DNA from: CAYUJH01 sp964394585
GTDB lineage: Bacteria; Bacteroidota; Bacteroidia; Cytophagales; Flammeovirgaceae
Assembly: GCA_964394585.1 (NCBI GenBank)
Contig: CAYMYI010000018.1
Coordinates: 1 to 48,918 of the forward strand
Length of the DNA: 48,918 nucleotides
Direction: 5' to 3'
The notes below the pieces were generated by a model that worked only from the letters and a program-made list of their open reading frames with translations, was not told where the DNA came from and did no database searches. The position numbers and the translations under genes were made by a program. Shown in pieces: positions 1 to 7,655 of this stretch (positions are counted from its first letter, which is position 1; each line of letters begins with the position of its first letter).

Positions 1-1
1 A

Positions 2-577
2 GCTCCTCGGTATGCCCAACCCGGCGAAGAAGGTATTGAAAAGGCAATTGTATTGGAACTTAAACTACTAGCCGATGTAGGGCTGGTTGGTTTCCCCAAT
101 GCAGGTAAATCAACATTTTTATCGGTAATATCGGCAGCCAAGCCCGAAATAGCCGATTACCCCTTCACTACCCTAGTACCCAACTTGGGGGTAGTGGCGT
201 ACCGCGACCATCAATCGTTTGTAGTGGCTGATATTCCCGGAATTATCGAAGGAGCTGCCGAAGGGAAAGGACTTGGTACACGATTTCTACGCCATATCGA
301 GCGAAATGCTGTACTACTTTTTATGATTCCTGCCGATAGCGATGATATCCGCAAGGAATATCAAATCTTGATAGGCGAACTTAAACGCTACAATCCTGAA
401 CTACTCGACAAAGAAAGAGTACTTGCCATCACAAAATCCGATTTATTAGATGAAGTCCTCATGAAGCAAATGGCTGAAGAACTTGAGGGGCTTTCGTTTA
501 CTTTTATTTCTTCAGTAACCGGATTCGGAGTACAATCGCTCAAAGATCAGCTTTGGAAAGCATTGCATACCACGTAG
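2..577 (+). CDS. obg: GTPase Obg/CgtA, 3' part (5' end outside window)
   Basis: The reading frame is open from base 2 and begins with the end of the glycine-rich Obg fold (APRYAQPGEEG), so the gene continues upstream of the window and only its last 191 codons are present. The GTPase domain follows with the P-loop GFPNAGKST, the G3 motif DIPG and the G4 motif TKSD, and the frame ends with a short C-terminus, without the long OCT extension of Firmicutes Obg. Obg is an essential ribosome-associated GTPase involved in late 50S assembly and stringent-type growth control. The TTG at 53 is only an internal leucine codon and not a start, because the Obg-fold residues lie upstream of it in the same frame. 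Identification is secure from the motif string around the P-loop. Confidence 0.95.
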   Translation, partial: APRYAQPGEEGIEKAIVLELKLLADVGLVGFPNAGKSTFLSVISAAKPEIADYPFTTLVPNLGVVAYRDHQSFVVADIPGIIEGAAEGKGLGTRFLRHIERNAVLLFMIPADSDDIRKEYQILIGELKRYNPELLDKERVLAITKSDLLDEVLMKQMAEELEGLSFTFISSVTGFGVQSLKDQLWKALHTT

Positions 578-706
578 AGTGTAATGCAACCGATTGTTAA
601 ATCTAAATGAAGAATAGCAAAGTTTGTAAATTAATCATTATATTTATTCGCTAATACGAATGTATGAATGAGTAAAATGTAGAATAACGATTTAGAAAAA
701 CGGATA

Positions 707-1096
707 ATGAGACTAAAGCACTTTAATTTGCAGCTTGGTACGCAAATCATGAAATCGTTCAGCGATGAATCGAGAGTACGAATTATGCACCTATTGTACA
801 AAAATGAGGAAATGTGTATTTCCGATTTAGAGATGGTACTTGATTTTACACAAACCAAAACCTCTCGCCACCTGATTTACCTCAAAAATGCGGGCCTTGT
901 GGTTGCAAAAAAAGTAGACCAGTGGACTTATTATTCGATTAAAGAAGAAGTAGCCGACTTTGTAGAGCTCATTTATCGCTACATGGGGAAAGATGCTGCC
1001 TTACAAGCCGACTTAACAACCTATCAAACTCTGTATAACAACCGAGAACTTGCCATTTGTAAACTGAAAGGCAAACGCTGGAGTTATCAGCACTGA
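707..1096 (+). CDS. ArsR-family winged-helix transcriptional regulator
   Basis: 129 residues, the normal size of a single-domain ArsR/SmtB repressor. A short N-terminal helix is followed by the winged helix-turn-helix, with the recognition region around TQTKTSRHLIYLKNAGLV (about residues 48-65) and the wing KKVDQWTYYSI. The metal-binding ELCVCDL motif of true arsenic or zinc sensors is reduced to MCISDLE with a single cysteine, so metal sensing is uncertain. The start is the ATG at 707. The gene stands alone between obg and an RNA methyltransferase, with about 130 bases upstream and 90 downstream, so its target cannot be read from context. Family assignment is firm; ligand and regulon are unknown. 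Confidence 0.85.
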   Translation: MRLKHFNLQLGTQIMKSFSDESRVRIMHLLYKNEEMCISDLEMVLDFTQTKTSRHLIYLKNAGLVVAKKVDQWTYYSIKEEVADFVELIYRYMGKDAALQADLTTYQTLYNNRELAICKLKGKRWSYQH

Positions 1097-1186
1097 TTTT
1101 AGTTGTTTCCCTAACTACTTACAATCCCTATATTTTTTTAAACTCAGATTAGGCAATAAGTTTGCGTAAGCAGAACTATTATTGCC

Positions 1187-1735
1187 ATGAAAAAACGCTC
1201 ACTTGAAGAATTAAATCGAATTTCGGTAGAGGCCTATCAAGAACTGCCAAAATACCCTGTTACTCTTGTCTTAGATAATATCCGAAGTTTAAATAATGTT
1301 GGCGCCGCTTTCCGCACTGCGGATGCCTTCGCTATCGAGCGAATAGCGCTTTGTGGAATAACGGGAATCCCTCCCCACCGCGACATCCAAAAAACTGCCC
1401 TAGGTGCTACTGAATCGGTAGCATGGGAATACCATGAAGATATCGCTACTTACCTGCAAGCTTTAAAAGAGCAAAAGGTTACACTTGTAGCGGTAGAACA
1501 AACTCACTCATCTACACCATTGCAAAATTTCGTCCCTCACATTACCCAGCCTTTTGCCTTTGTCTTTGGAAACGAAGTAAAAGGCGTAAGTGAAACGGCG
1601 CTTCCCCACTGCGATTTTAGCTTAGAAATCCCTCAATTTGGCACAAAGCATTCGTTGAATGTTTCGGTGAGTATCGGAATTGTGCTGTGGCACTATGTAC
1701 AGCAACACTTAGCCATTACTGCTTCTGCCAAATAG
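1187..1735 (+). CDS. SpoU/TrmH-family RNA 2'-O-methyltransferase
   Basis: A 182-residue SPOUT-class methyltransferase. The three family motifs are present: NVGAAFRTADAF (about residues 36-47), FVFGNEVKGVS (about 125-135), and the C-terminal knot IPQFGTKHSLNVSVSIGI (about 149-166), which binds S-adenosylmethionine. There is no N-terminal L30e-like substrate-binding domain, so this is the short form, as in TrmH/TrmL-type tRNA modifying enzymes; which nucleotide it methylates cannot be decided here. The start is the ATG at 1187. Its 3' end overlaps the convergent egtD-like gene by 20 bases (1716-1735), so the two transcripts must overlap. Confidence 0.88.
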   Translation: MKKRSLEELNRISVEAYQELPKYPVTLVLDNIRSLNNVGAAFRTADAFAIERIALCGITGIPPHRDIQKTALGATESVAWEYHEDIATYLQALKEQKVTLVAVEQTHSSTPLQNFVPHITQPFAFVFGNEVKGVSETALPHCDFSLEIPQFGTKHSLNVSVSIGIVLWHYVQQHLAITASAK

Positions 1736-2684
1736 AATCGGTAAAATACTTTTTCGTATCAAAGAAATTCTCGAGCACTGTAAAGCCCGATTGCCGTGCT
1801 ATTTCATCTACTTCTTCCAAACTGTATTTATACGATAACTCCATATCAATAGCTTCCCAAGCCTTAAATGAAAACATTGCCTGTAATGCCTCAATCTGAA
1901 CATCTTGATTTTTCTGGCTCACTAAGAAACTTTTCGTTCTGCCGGTGAGTGGGTCGTACGTGGGGTAGTGCAAGAACTGTTCTATTACAAAATTTCCTCC
2001 CAGCTCATCGTTAATACGTTGTAATAAATTTAAGTTGAAATCACGCGTAATACCGCTGGTATCGTTGTAGGCATCTAAAATGGTTTGTGGATTTTTCTTC
2101 AAGTCTAGCCCGATGAGCAGCAAATCGCCTGCAACGAGTTGTTCGGAAATTGCATTCAAAAACCGCAGCGCATTTTCTATAGCAAAATTTCCTAAGTTGC
2201 TCCCCAAAAACATCACAATTCGTCGTTCAGTTTGCTGAAACTCTTCCGAGTTTTTTACCCTAGCTAGTGCTTTAAAATAGTCATCTTCGATTGGAACCAT
2301 CGAAAGCATGGGCAAACTAGCAGTTAGCCTTTGAGTTAGCATCGTGAGCACATGCCCAGAAATATCTACCGGCGAATACACAAAATTGGCATTCATTTCT
2401 ACAAAGTACTGCAAAAGCACTTCTGTTTTTAAGCCATCACCAGCACCAAACTCGATAAGTTGGAACGATTCGTCCACAGAAAGCCCTTCTTGAAACCTTC
2501 TTAAAATATTACTTTTTTGATGTTGGAAAATTTCAAATTCGCAACGGGTGAGGTAATACTCAGGCATATGCATAATCGCCTGGAAGAGTTTATCACCTGC
2601 TTCGTTGTAAAAATATTTAGATGGGAGGTATTTGGGAGTTGATGAAAGACCGAGCCGAACATCTTCGGCAAATTGTAAATCCAT
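1716..2684 (-). CDS. egtD: EgtD-like L-histidine N-alpha-methyltransferase
   Basis: 322 residues of the Methyltransf_33/EgtD family, the usual length. N-terminal family signatures are YLPSKYFYNEAGDKLF and MPEYYLTRCE (about residues 19-47). SAM-binding motif I is EFGAGDG (about 78-84), followed by FLGSNLGNF (about 160). The C-terminal substrate region contains AYNDTSG and the hallmark ELSYKYS (about 284-290), whose Glu and Ser correspond to histidine-contacting residues of mycobacterial EgtD. EgtD trimethylates histidine to hercynine, the first step of ergothioneine synthesis. No egtB, egtC or egtE homologue lies next to it, which is unusual. It is divergent from metG across a structured 262-base intergenic region. 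The start is the ATG at 2684. Family is confident; histidine as substrate is inferred from the conserved motif. Confidence 0.82.
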   Translation of the reverse strand: MDLQFAEDVRLGLSSTPKYLPSKYFYNEAGDKLFQAIMHMPEYYLTRCEFEIFQHQKSNILRRFQEGLSVDESFQLIEFGAGDGLKTEVLLQYFVEMNANFVYSPVDISGHVLTMLTQRLTASLPMLSMVPIEDDYFKALARVKNSEEFQQTERRIVMFLGSNLGNFAIENALRFLNAISEQLVAGDLLLIGLDLKKNPQTILDAYNDTSGITRDFNLNLLQRINDELGGNFVIEQFLHYPTYDPLTGRTKSFLVSQKNQDVQIEALQAMFSFKAWEAIDMELSYKYSLEEVDEIARQSGFTVLENFFDTKKYFTDSIWQKQ

Positions 2685-2714
2685 TGAATATAAAAATTAA
2701 ACACGTTCGTTTTT

Positions 2715-2788
2715 GGTAATCTTATCCGGCATTACCTCATCGAAGCCGAACAAGGTGGTATCTTACCACTATGCTACTAAATTAGTGG
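2715..2788. promoter_or_regulatory. Structured divergent leader between egtD and metG, possible pseudoknot/attenuator
   Basis: Several perfect inverted repeats lie within 74 bases. GGTAAT (2715-2720) pairs with ATTACC (2731-2736) around a 10-base loop. GTGGTA (2755-2760) pairs with TACCAC (2764-2769). CCACTA (2766-2771) pairs with TAGTGG (2783-2788); it shares bases with the previous hairpin, so those two are mutually exclusive. The loop bases TCCGGC (2725-2730) can pair with GCCGAA (2745-2750), with a G-U pair if transcribed from the minus strand, giving an H-type pseudoknot geometry. On the minus strand the element ends 30 bases before the egtD start codon. It matches no riboswitch consensus that I recognise. 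Regulatory function is inference. Confidence 0.35.
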
Positions 2789-2866
2789 GTGAGGGCAGTT
2801 TTATCAAAAGAAACGCGTGCTTTCCCCCACCCTTTTCCTTTTAGAAAGGTTTCTTGTTACCTTTAC

Positions 2867-2899
2867 TTGCTTAAAGCAGGCGATGCTGCTTTTAAGCAA
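2867..2899 (+). promoter_or_regulatory. Strong hairpin in the metG leader (attenuator-like)
   Basis: The arms 2867-2879 and 2886-2899 form a 13-base-pair stem with one bulged T and a 6-base loop, followed by ATTTTTAAA. It lies 47 bases upstream of the metG start codon. Stem plus T-tract resembles an intrinsic terminator, which in this position would act as an attenuator or end a short leader transcript. Only the structure is seen; its activity is not shown. Confidence 0.4.
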
Positions 2900-2946
2900 A
2901 TTTTTAAACAAAGCATCACAAAAATCCTTGAAATTACCCAACTAGT

Positions 2947-5010
2947 ATGAATCAAGAACCCAAAAGATACACTGTTACTTCAGCACTACCTTACGCCAAT
3001 GGCCCTTTACACATTGGACATATTGCCGGTGCTTACCTCCCTGCCGATATCTTCGTCCGTTTTTTGCGCTTGCGGGGCAAAGATGTAGTGTATGTATGCG
3101 GTAGCGATGAACACGGTGCGGCAATTACGATTCGTGCACAAAAAGATGGCATTACACCTCAAGCCGTGGTTGACCGTTACCACCAGCTTAATAAAGAAAC
3201 CTTCGAAAAGTTCGGCATCGCCTTCGACATATATCATCGCACTTCGGCTCCAATCCACCACGAAACTTCACAAGATTTCTTTTCAACGTTACATGACAAA
3301 GGAGCATTTACCCAACAAGAAAGCGAACAATATTTCGACGAAGAAGCCCAACAGTTTCTCGCAGACCGCTACATTGTAGGCACCTGCCCAAAATGTGGTT
3401 TTGAAGAAGCATACGGCGACCAGTGCGAACGATGTGGTTCTTCGCTCAGCCCTACCGAATTGATCGACCCGCGTTCAAAAATTTCGGGTAGCAAACCCGT
3501 ACTCCGCAATACTACACATTGGTATTTACCCATGAACGAACACGAAAGCTGGGTACGCGAATGGATTGAAAGCGGCACTCTCGATGGCAAACCACACCAC
3601 GATGCCGCCACTTGGAAAAACCATGTGAAAGGTCAGTGCAAAGCATGGATTGATGCAGGTTTACAGCCACGCTCGATGACCCGCGACCTAGATTGGGGTG
3701 TAAAAGTACCGCTACCCAACGCCGAAGGAAAGGTGTTGTATGTATGGCTCGATGCCCCTATAGGGTACATTTCTGCCACCAAAGAGTGGGCAAATACCCA
3801 CCATAAAAACTGGGAAGACTACTGGCGTAGCGACGACACTAAACTCATCCATTTCATCGGAAAAGATAACATCGTATTCCACTGCATTATTTTCCCCATA
3901 ATTTTAAAAATGTATGGCGGATATCAGCTGCCCGATAATGTACCTGCTAACGAATTTTTAAACTTGGAAGGTAACAAGCTTTCTACCTCGCGCAATTGGG
4001 CAGTGTGGCTACACGAATACCTCGATGAATTTCCTAATAAACAAGATGTTTTGCGCTATGTACTTACAGGTATTGCACCTGAAAATAAGGACAGCGAATT
4101 TACCTGGAAAGACTTCCAAGCTAGAAATAATAACGAGTTGGTGGCAATCTTAGGCAATTTTGTCAACCGAGCCGTTGTGCTAACTCACAAATATTTCAAC
4201 GGCGAGGTACCCTTACGGGGCGAACTCGTAAAATATGACCAAGATGTGCTCGATGCCCTGAAAGAATTTCCCGCAAAAATTGAAAGCCTTATTATGGCGT
4301 ATAAATTTAAAGAAGCGCAATTCGAAATGATGAACATGGCTCGCTTGGGCAATAAATACTTAGCCGATACCGAACCATGGAAGCTTATCAAATCAGACCC
4401 TGACATTGTAAAAACCATTCTGAACGTTGCCCTCCAAATTTGTGCAAACCTCGCTATTGTAGCTCGCCCATTTTTACCCCAAACTTCCGAAAAGTTAGAG
4501 CATATGCTTGGCTTAAAAGAACTTACCTGGGAGATGGCAGGTAATACCGAACTGCTATATGCATACGACCGACTAGGAAAAGCAGAACTCCTATTTGATA
4601 AAATTGAAGACACTCAAATAGAAGCGCAATTGCAGAAACTCGAAAAAACCAAAATTGCCCAACAACCAGCGGAACCGTTTAAAACGGAAACTGACTTCGA
4701 TACATTCATGAAAATGGATATACGGATTGGGACAATTATCCATGCCGAAAAAGTAAAAAAAACCAAGAAATTATTACACTTGAAAGTAGAAGATGGGCAC
4801 GGCGTACGAACCGTAGTAAGTGGTATCGCCGAATACTATAGCCCTGAAGAGATTATCGGTAAGCAAGTCTGTTTATTGGCAAACTTAGCACCAAGAGAAA
4901 TCAAAGGCATTCAATCGGAAGGGATGATTTTAATGGCTGAAGATCGCGATGGTTCGCTATCATTCATTCAACCTGACCGCAGGATTCTGAACGGCAGTAC
5001 AGTGCGATAA
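2947..5010 (+). CDS. metG: Methionyl-tRNA synthetase with C-terminal tRNA-binding domain
   Basis: 687 residues. The class I HIGH motif is HIGH at residues 22-25 (in PYANGPLHIGHI). A zinc knuckle, CPKCG with a partner CERCG, lies at about 147-163. The KMSKS loop takes the form KLSTSRNW (about 344-351), as is usual for Bacteroidota MetG. The anticodon-binding helical domain follows, and residues from about 580 to the end form the Trbp111/EMAP-II-like OB fold (KMDIRIGTI to GMILMAED) that adds tRNA affinity and dimerisation. The enzyme charges initiator and elongator tRNA-Met. The start is the ATG at 2947. The leader contains a strong hairpin (2867-2899), and a terminator-like hairpin follows the stop codon. 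Confidence 0.97.
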   Translation: MNQEPKRYTVTSALPYANGPLHIGHIAGAYLPADIFVRFLRLRGKDVVYVCGSDEHGAAITIRAQKDGITPQAVVDRYHQLNKETFEKFGIAFDIYHRTSAPIHHETSQDFFSTLHDKGAFTQQESEQYFDEEAQQFLADRYIVGTCPKCGFEEAYGDQCERCGSSLSPTELIDPRSKISGSKPVLRNTTHWYLPMNEHESWVREWIESGTLDGKPHHDAATWKNHVKGQCKAWIDAGLQPRSMTRDLDWGVKVPLPNAEGKVLYVWLDAPIGYISATKEWANTHHKNWEDYWRSDDTKLIHFIGKDNIVFHCIIFPIILKMYGGYQLPDNVPANEFLNLEGNKLSTSRNWAVWLHEYLDEFPNKQDVLRYVLTGIAPENKDSEFTWKDFQARNNNELVAILGNFVNRAVVLTHKYFNGEVPLRGELVKYDQDVLDALKEFPAKIESLIMAYKFKEAQFEMMNMARLGNKYLADTEPWKLIKSDPDIVKTILNVALQICANLAIVARPFLPQTSEKLEHMLGLKELTWEMAGNTELLYAYDRLGKAELLFDKIEDTQIEAQLQKLEKTKIAQQPAEPFKTETDFDTFMKMDIRIGTIIHAEKVKKTKKLLHLKVEDGHGVRTVVSGIAEYYSPEEIIGKQVCLLANLAPREIKGIQSEGMILMAEDRDGSLSFIQPDRRILNGSTVR

Positions 5011-5027
5011 TCTCTTTTTTTTAGCAC

Positions 5028-5100
5028 AAAAACCTACCCTATCCTATGTTTCATGGAATGTGGGTAGTTTTTATCCCACTGAGTGGACTATCTTTTTTCT
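5028..5100 (+). terminator. Terminator region after metG (convergent with feoB)
   Basis: The arm 5028-5039 pairs with GGGTAGTTTTT (5062-5072), with one bulged C and a 22-base loop. A second small palindrome, CCACT-G-AGTGG (5076-5086), is followed by a T-rich tract to 5099. The region sits between the 3' ends of metG and feoB. Confidence 0.55.
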
Positions 5101-5110
5101 TGTACTTATA

Positions 5111-7237
5111 TTAACTTAATAACTGGTACGCAAGCAAGCTGACGACATATGCTAAACCGCTCATATATACCAGCTGCAAAAGCGGCCATTTCCATCCGTT
5201 GGTTTCTCGGTAAACCACTGCTAGGGTACTCATGCATTGCATAGCAAATAAGTAGAATAACAAAAGAGAGAGTGAGGTGGGCACGTCGTATACAGCTTTA
5301 CCGGTTTCAGGGTCTTTCAATGTTCGCAATTTTTGGATTAACGGTTGGGGGGCATCGCTATCGCCTACGCTATAAATGGTTGCCATAGTCCCAACAAAAA
5401 CTTCACGGGCAGCAAAGGAAGTAATGAGGGCAATTCCCATTTTCCAGTCAAATCCTAACGGGGCAATCACAGGTTCAATAAATTTTCCGAGTCGCCCGGC
5501 ATACGAGGCTTCCAACTGTTTAGCCGCCATGCGTTTTTCTACTAGTTCGGTATCGGTGGTGGTGCTTGTACGCTGCACCTCGGCGGCAGCTTCTTCCATA
5601 CTATTGCCCGGACCGTACGATGCTAAAAACCACAGTACAATCGAAATCACAAGAATTACTTTGCCTGCTTCTACCACAAAAACTTGTACTTTACCCCATA
5701 CGGTGTATACAATATTTTTCCAATGTGGCATTTTATAGCTAGGGAGCTCCATCATAAACGAGGAAACTTCTCGCTGTTTCAAGATTTTTTTCATCACCCA
5801 AGCCGAAAGTAATGCCGCAGTTGCCCCAAGCAGGTAAAGGCAAGTCATAGCAAGCCCTTGTAGGTTAAAAATGCCTAGCATTGTTTTTTGAGGTACTACA
5901 AAGGCAATTAGCACTGTAAACACGGGGATTCGTGCCGAGCAACTCATCAGAGGTGTAACAAACATGGTAATGGTGCGCTCTTTCCAATTACTAATGGTTC
6001 GGGTTGCCATTACCGCAGGAATGGCACAAGCTACCCCGGAAATTAACGACACAACACTTTTGCCGTTCAGTCCAAACTTACGCATGAGGTTATCGCTTAA
6101 GAACACAGCGCGCGACATGTACCCAATATCTTCTAAAAAGGCAATAAGGCAAAACAAAATAGTAATTTGGGGTACGAAGATGATAATGCCACCCAACCCG
6201 GCAATCACTCCTTCGGTGAGTAAATCAGTGAGCATATGCTCGGGTAGCGTATCTTTCAGATAGCCCACTAAACTGGCAAAGCCTGCGTCTATCAGATCCA
6301 TAGGATATGCCGCCCATGCAAATATTGCCTGAAACAACAAAAATAGAATGAGCAGAAAAATTCCTACGCCCCATACCGGGTGGGTTAATATACGATCTAG
6401 CTTATCAGTGAACGATAGCTCTCCCTCTCGCTCTTCGGTAATCACTCGGTTTACAATTTTCACGATACGGTCGTAGCGTTGCATGGTTTCTTCGACCTGC
6501 AAAGGGATGCTATTAAACTTCTCTTTGGGCAGCCCTACACCGAATTCTTCGCGCTGCAAAGCCGAGAGGTGTGATAACCAACTGGCATGGTGAGCTGTTA
6601 ATAAAGCCGTATAACTATTTTCACTGCCAATAACTTGCTTACCTAAAGCAACCGCTTCTTTGTGTACGCTATCAGCATCAAAAAACGGCTGGGGAATCGT
6701 TTTTCGATATCCTTCAGCTAAGAGCCGTTTTATATTTGTAATTCCTTCGCCAGTACGTCCGTTAATGCCTACAACGGCAATGCCTAGCAACTGTTCCAAC
6801 TGTTGTAAATCACAATGGATGCCTTCGTTTTTAGCGACGTCGAGCATATTCACCGCCAAGATGATAGGACGCTTCAAATCAGCAATTTGAGTAAACAGGA
6901 GCATATGTCGCTCGAGCTGAGTAACATCTAATACGTACACAATTACTTCGTCAGCATTGCTATCGGAAGGTACTAACAACGATTGCAAAGCAATCCGTTC
7001 ATCAAGTGAATTAGGGTAAAAACTGTAGGTGCCGGGCAAATCGGCAACGTGAGCTTGCTCTCCATTGGGCAATTCGCAAGTGCCAGTTTTTCGGTCGATA
7101 GTTACCCCGGGATAATTTCCTACCTTTTGGCGCAATCCGGTAAGGTGATTAAACAAAGAAGACTTGCCAGCATTTGGGTTACCGGCAAGTACAATGTTGA
7201 GTTTTTTTTTGTGAGTGACGGTATTCGGTGGATTCAT
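5111..7237 (-). CDS. feoB: Ferrous iron transport protein B (GTP-gated inner-membrane permease)
   Basis: 708 residues, slightly shorter than E. coli FeoB. The cytosolic N-terminal G domain has G1 GNPNAGKSS (residues 19-27), G3 DLPG (66-69) and G4 NMLD (130-133). The membrane part starts near residue 290 and carries two Gate-like halves. It includes the conserved region SCSARIPVFTVLIAF, typical of the FeoB pore, and the second-gate motif TSFAAREVFVGTMATIY. FeoB imports Fe2+ under low-oxygen or reducing conditions. It is preceded by feoA with a three-base gap, so the two are co-transcribed and probably translationally coupled. No feoC was found; Bacteroidota usually lack it. Confidence 0.96.
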   Translation of the reverse strand: MNPPNTVTHKKKLNIVLAGNPNAGKSSLFNHLTGLRQKVGNYPGVTIDRKTGTCELPNGEQAHVADLPGTYSFYPNSLDERIALQSLLVPSDSNADEVIVYVLDVTQLERHMLLFTQIADLKRPIILAVNMLDVAKNEGIHCDLQQLEQLLGIAVVGINGRTGEGITNIKRLLAEGYRKTIPQPFFDADSVHKEAVALGKQVIGSENSYTALLTAHHASWLSHLSALQREEFGVGLPKEKFNSIPLQVEETMQRYDRIVKIVNRVITEEREGELSFTDKLDRILTHPVWGVGIFLLILFLLFQAIFAWAAYPMDLIDAGFASLVGYLKDTLPEHMLTDLLTEGVIAGLGGIIIFVPQITILFCLIAFLEDIGYMSRAVFLSDNLMRKFGLNGKSVVSLISGVACAIPAVMATRTISNWKERTITMFVTPLMSCSARIPVFTVLIAFVVPQKTMLGIFNLQGLAMTCLYLLGATAALLSAWVMKKILKQREVSSFMMELPSYKMPHWKNIVYTVWGKVQVFVVEAGKVILVISIVLWFLASYGPGNSMEEAAAEVQRTSTTTDTELVEKRMAAKQLEASYAGRLGKFIEPVIAPLGFDWKMGIALITSFAAREVFVGTMATIYSVGDSDAPQPLIQKLRTLKDPETGKAVYDVPTSLSLLLFYLFAMQCMSTLAVVYRETNGWKWPLLQLVYMSGLAYVVSLLAYQLLS

Positions 7238-7240
7238 CGG

Positions 7241-7459
7241 CTACTGTAGTAAAACATTCATCGCCTCTTCTTTTCGAATAGATAGGTAGTGCCCAGCAAT
7301 TTTGAGGTACAATGGGCTCCCAAAAGGAGCCGTGCGAACCAGTTGCACTTCCCTACCAGGTAGTAGCCCCATTTCGAGTAAGCGCACCGAGAGTAAGTTG
7401 CCTTCCATCTGCTTAATGACCCCTCGCTCTCCTTTTTGAAGTTTTGCTAGACATTTCAT
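7241..7459 (-). CDS. feoA: Ferrous iron transport protein A (SH3-like)
   Basis: I place the start at the ATG at 7459, giving 72 residues, the normal FeoA size. The open frame extends to 7549, but those extra 30 residues are hydrophobic and unlike FeoA. The family signature is visible: LAKLQKGERGVIKQM near the N-terminus, then RLLEMGLLPGREVQLV and the final strand region LYLKIAGHYLSIRKEEA. FeoA is a small cytosolic SH3-like protein that supports FeoB. It lies directly upstream of feoB with a three-base gap. No iron-responsive operator could be recognised upstream. Confidence 0.92.
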   Translation of the reverse strand: MKCLAKLQKGERGVIKQMEGNLLSVRLLEMGLLPGREVQLVRTAPFGSPLYLKIAGHYLSIRKEEAMNVLLQ

Positions 7460-7655
7460 TACGAAAAGGTTAACTATTTTAATTAGATTAATTTTAAATA
7501 GACAACAAAAATAACTAATGAAACCCTCCCTTCCTAGTATATAAATCATCGGAATTTATTGGTACATATCGTAAGCATGCAAAAACTTGTGTAACTTCCC
7601 TAGGTGCTTTGCACTGTGTAATGCACTATTGAACTATCCATTTAATTTTTTCATT

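Noticed and set aside
631..858. 75-codon minus-strand frame at the ArsR gene
   Set aside because: Antisense to the ArsR winged-helix coding sequence and without any family feature.
2701..2790. tRNA-like appearance of the minus strand between egtD and metG
   Set aside because: A D-arm-like string is present, but there is no T-loop consensus and no acceptor stem that closes, so it is not a tRNA.
7506..7513. TATTTTTG box upstream of feoA as a promoter
   Set aside because: It matches TAnnTTTG but sits in very AT-rich sequence with no -33 element at a suitable distance.
7460..7549. N-terminal extension of FeoA
   Set aside because: FeoA proteins are about 75 residues and begin near MKCLAKL; the extra 30 residues do not fit the family.
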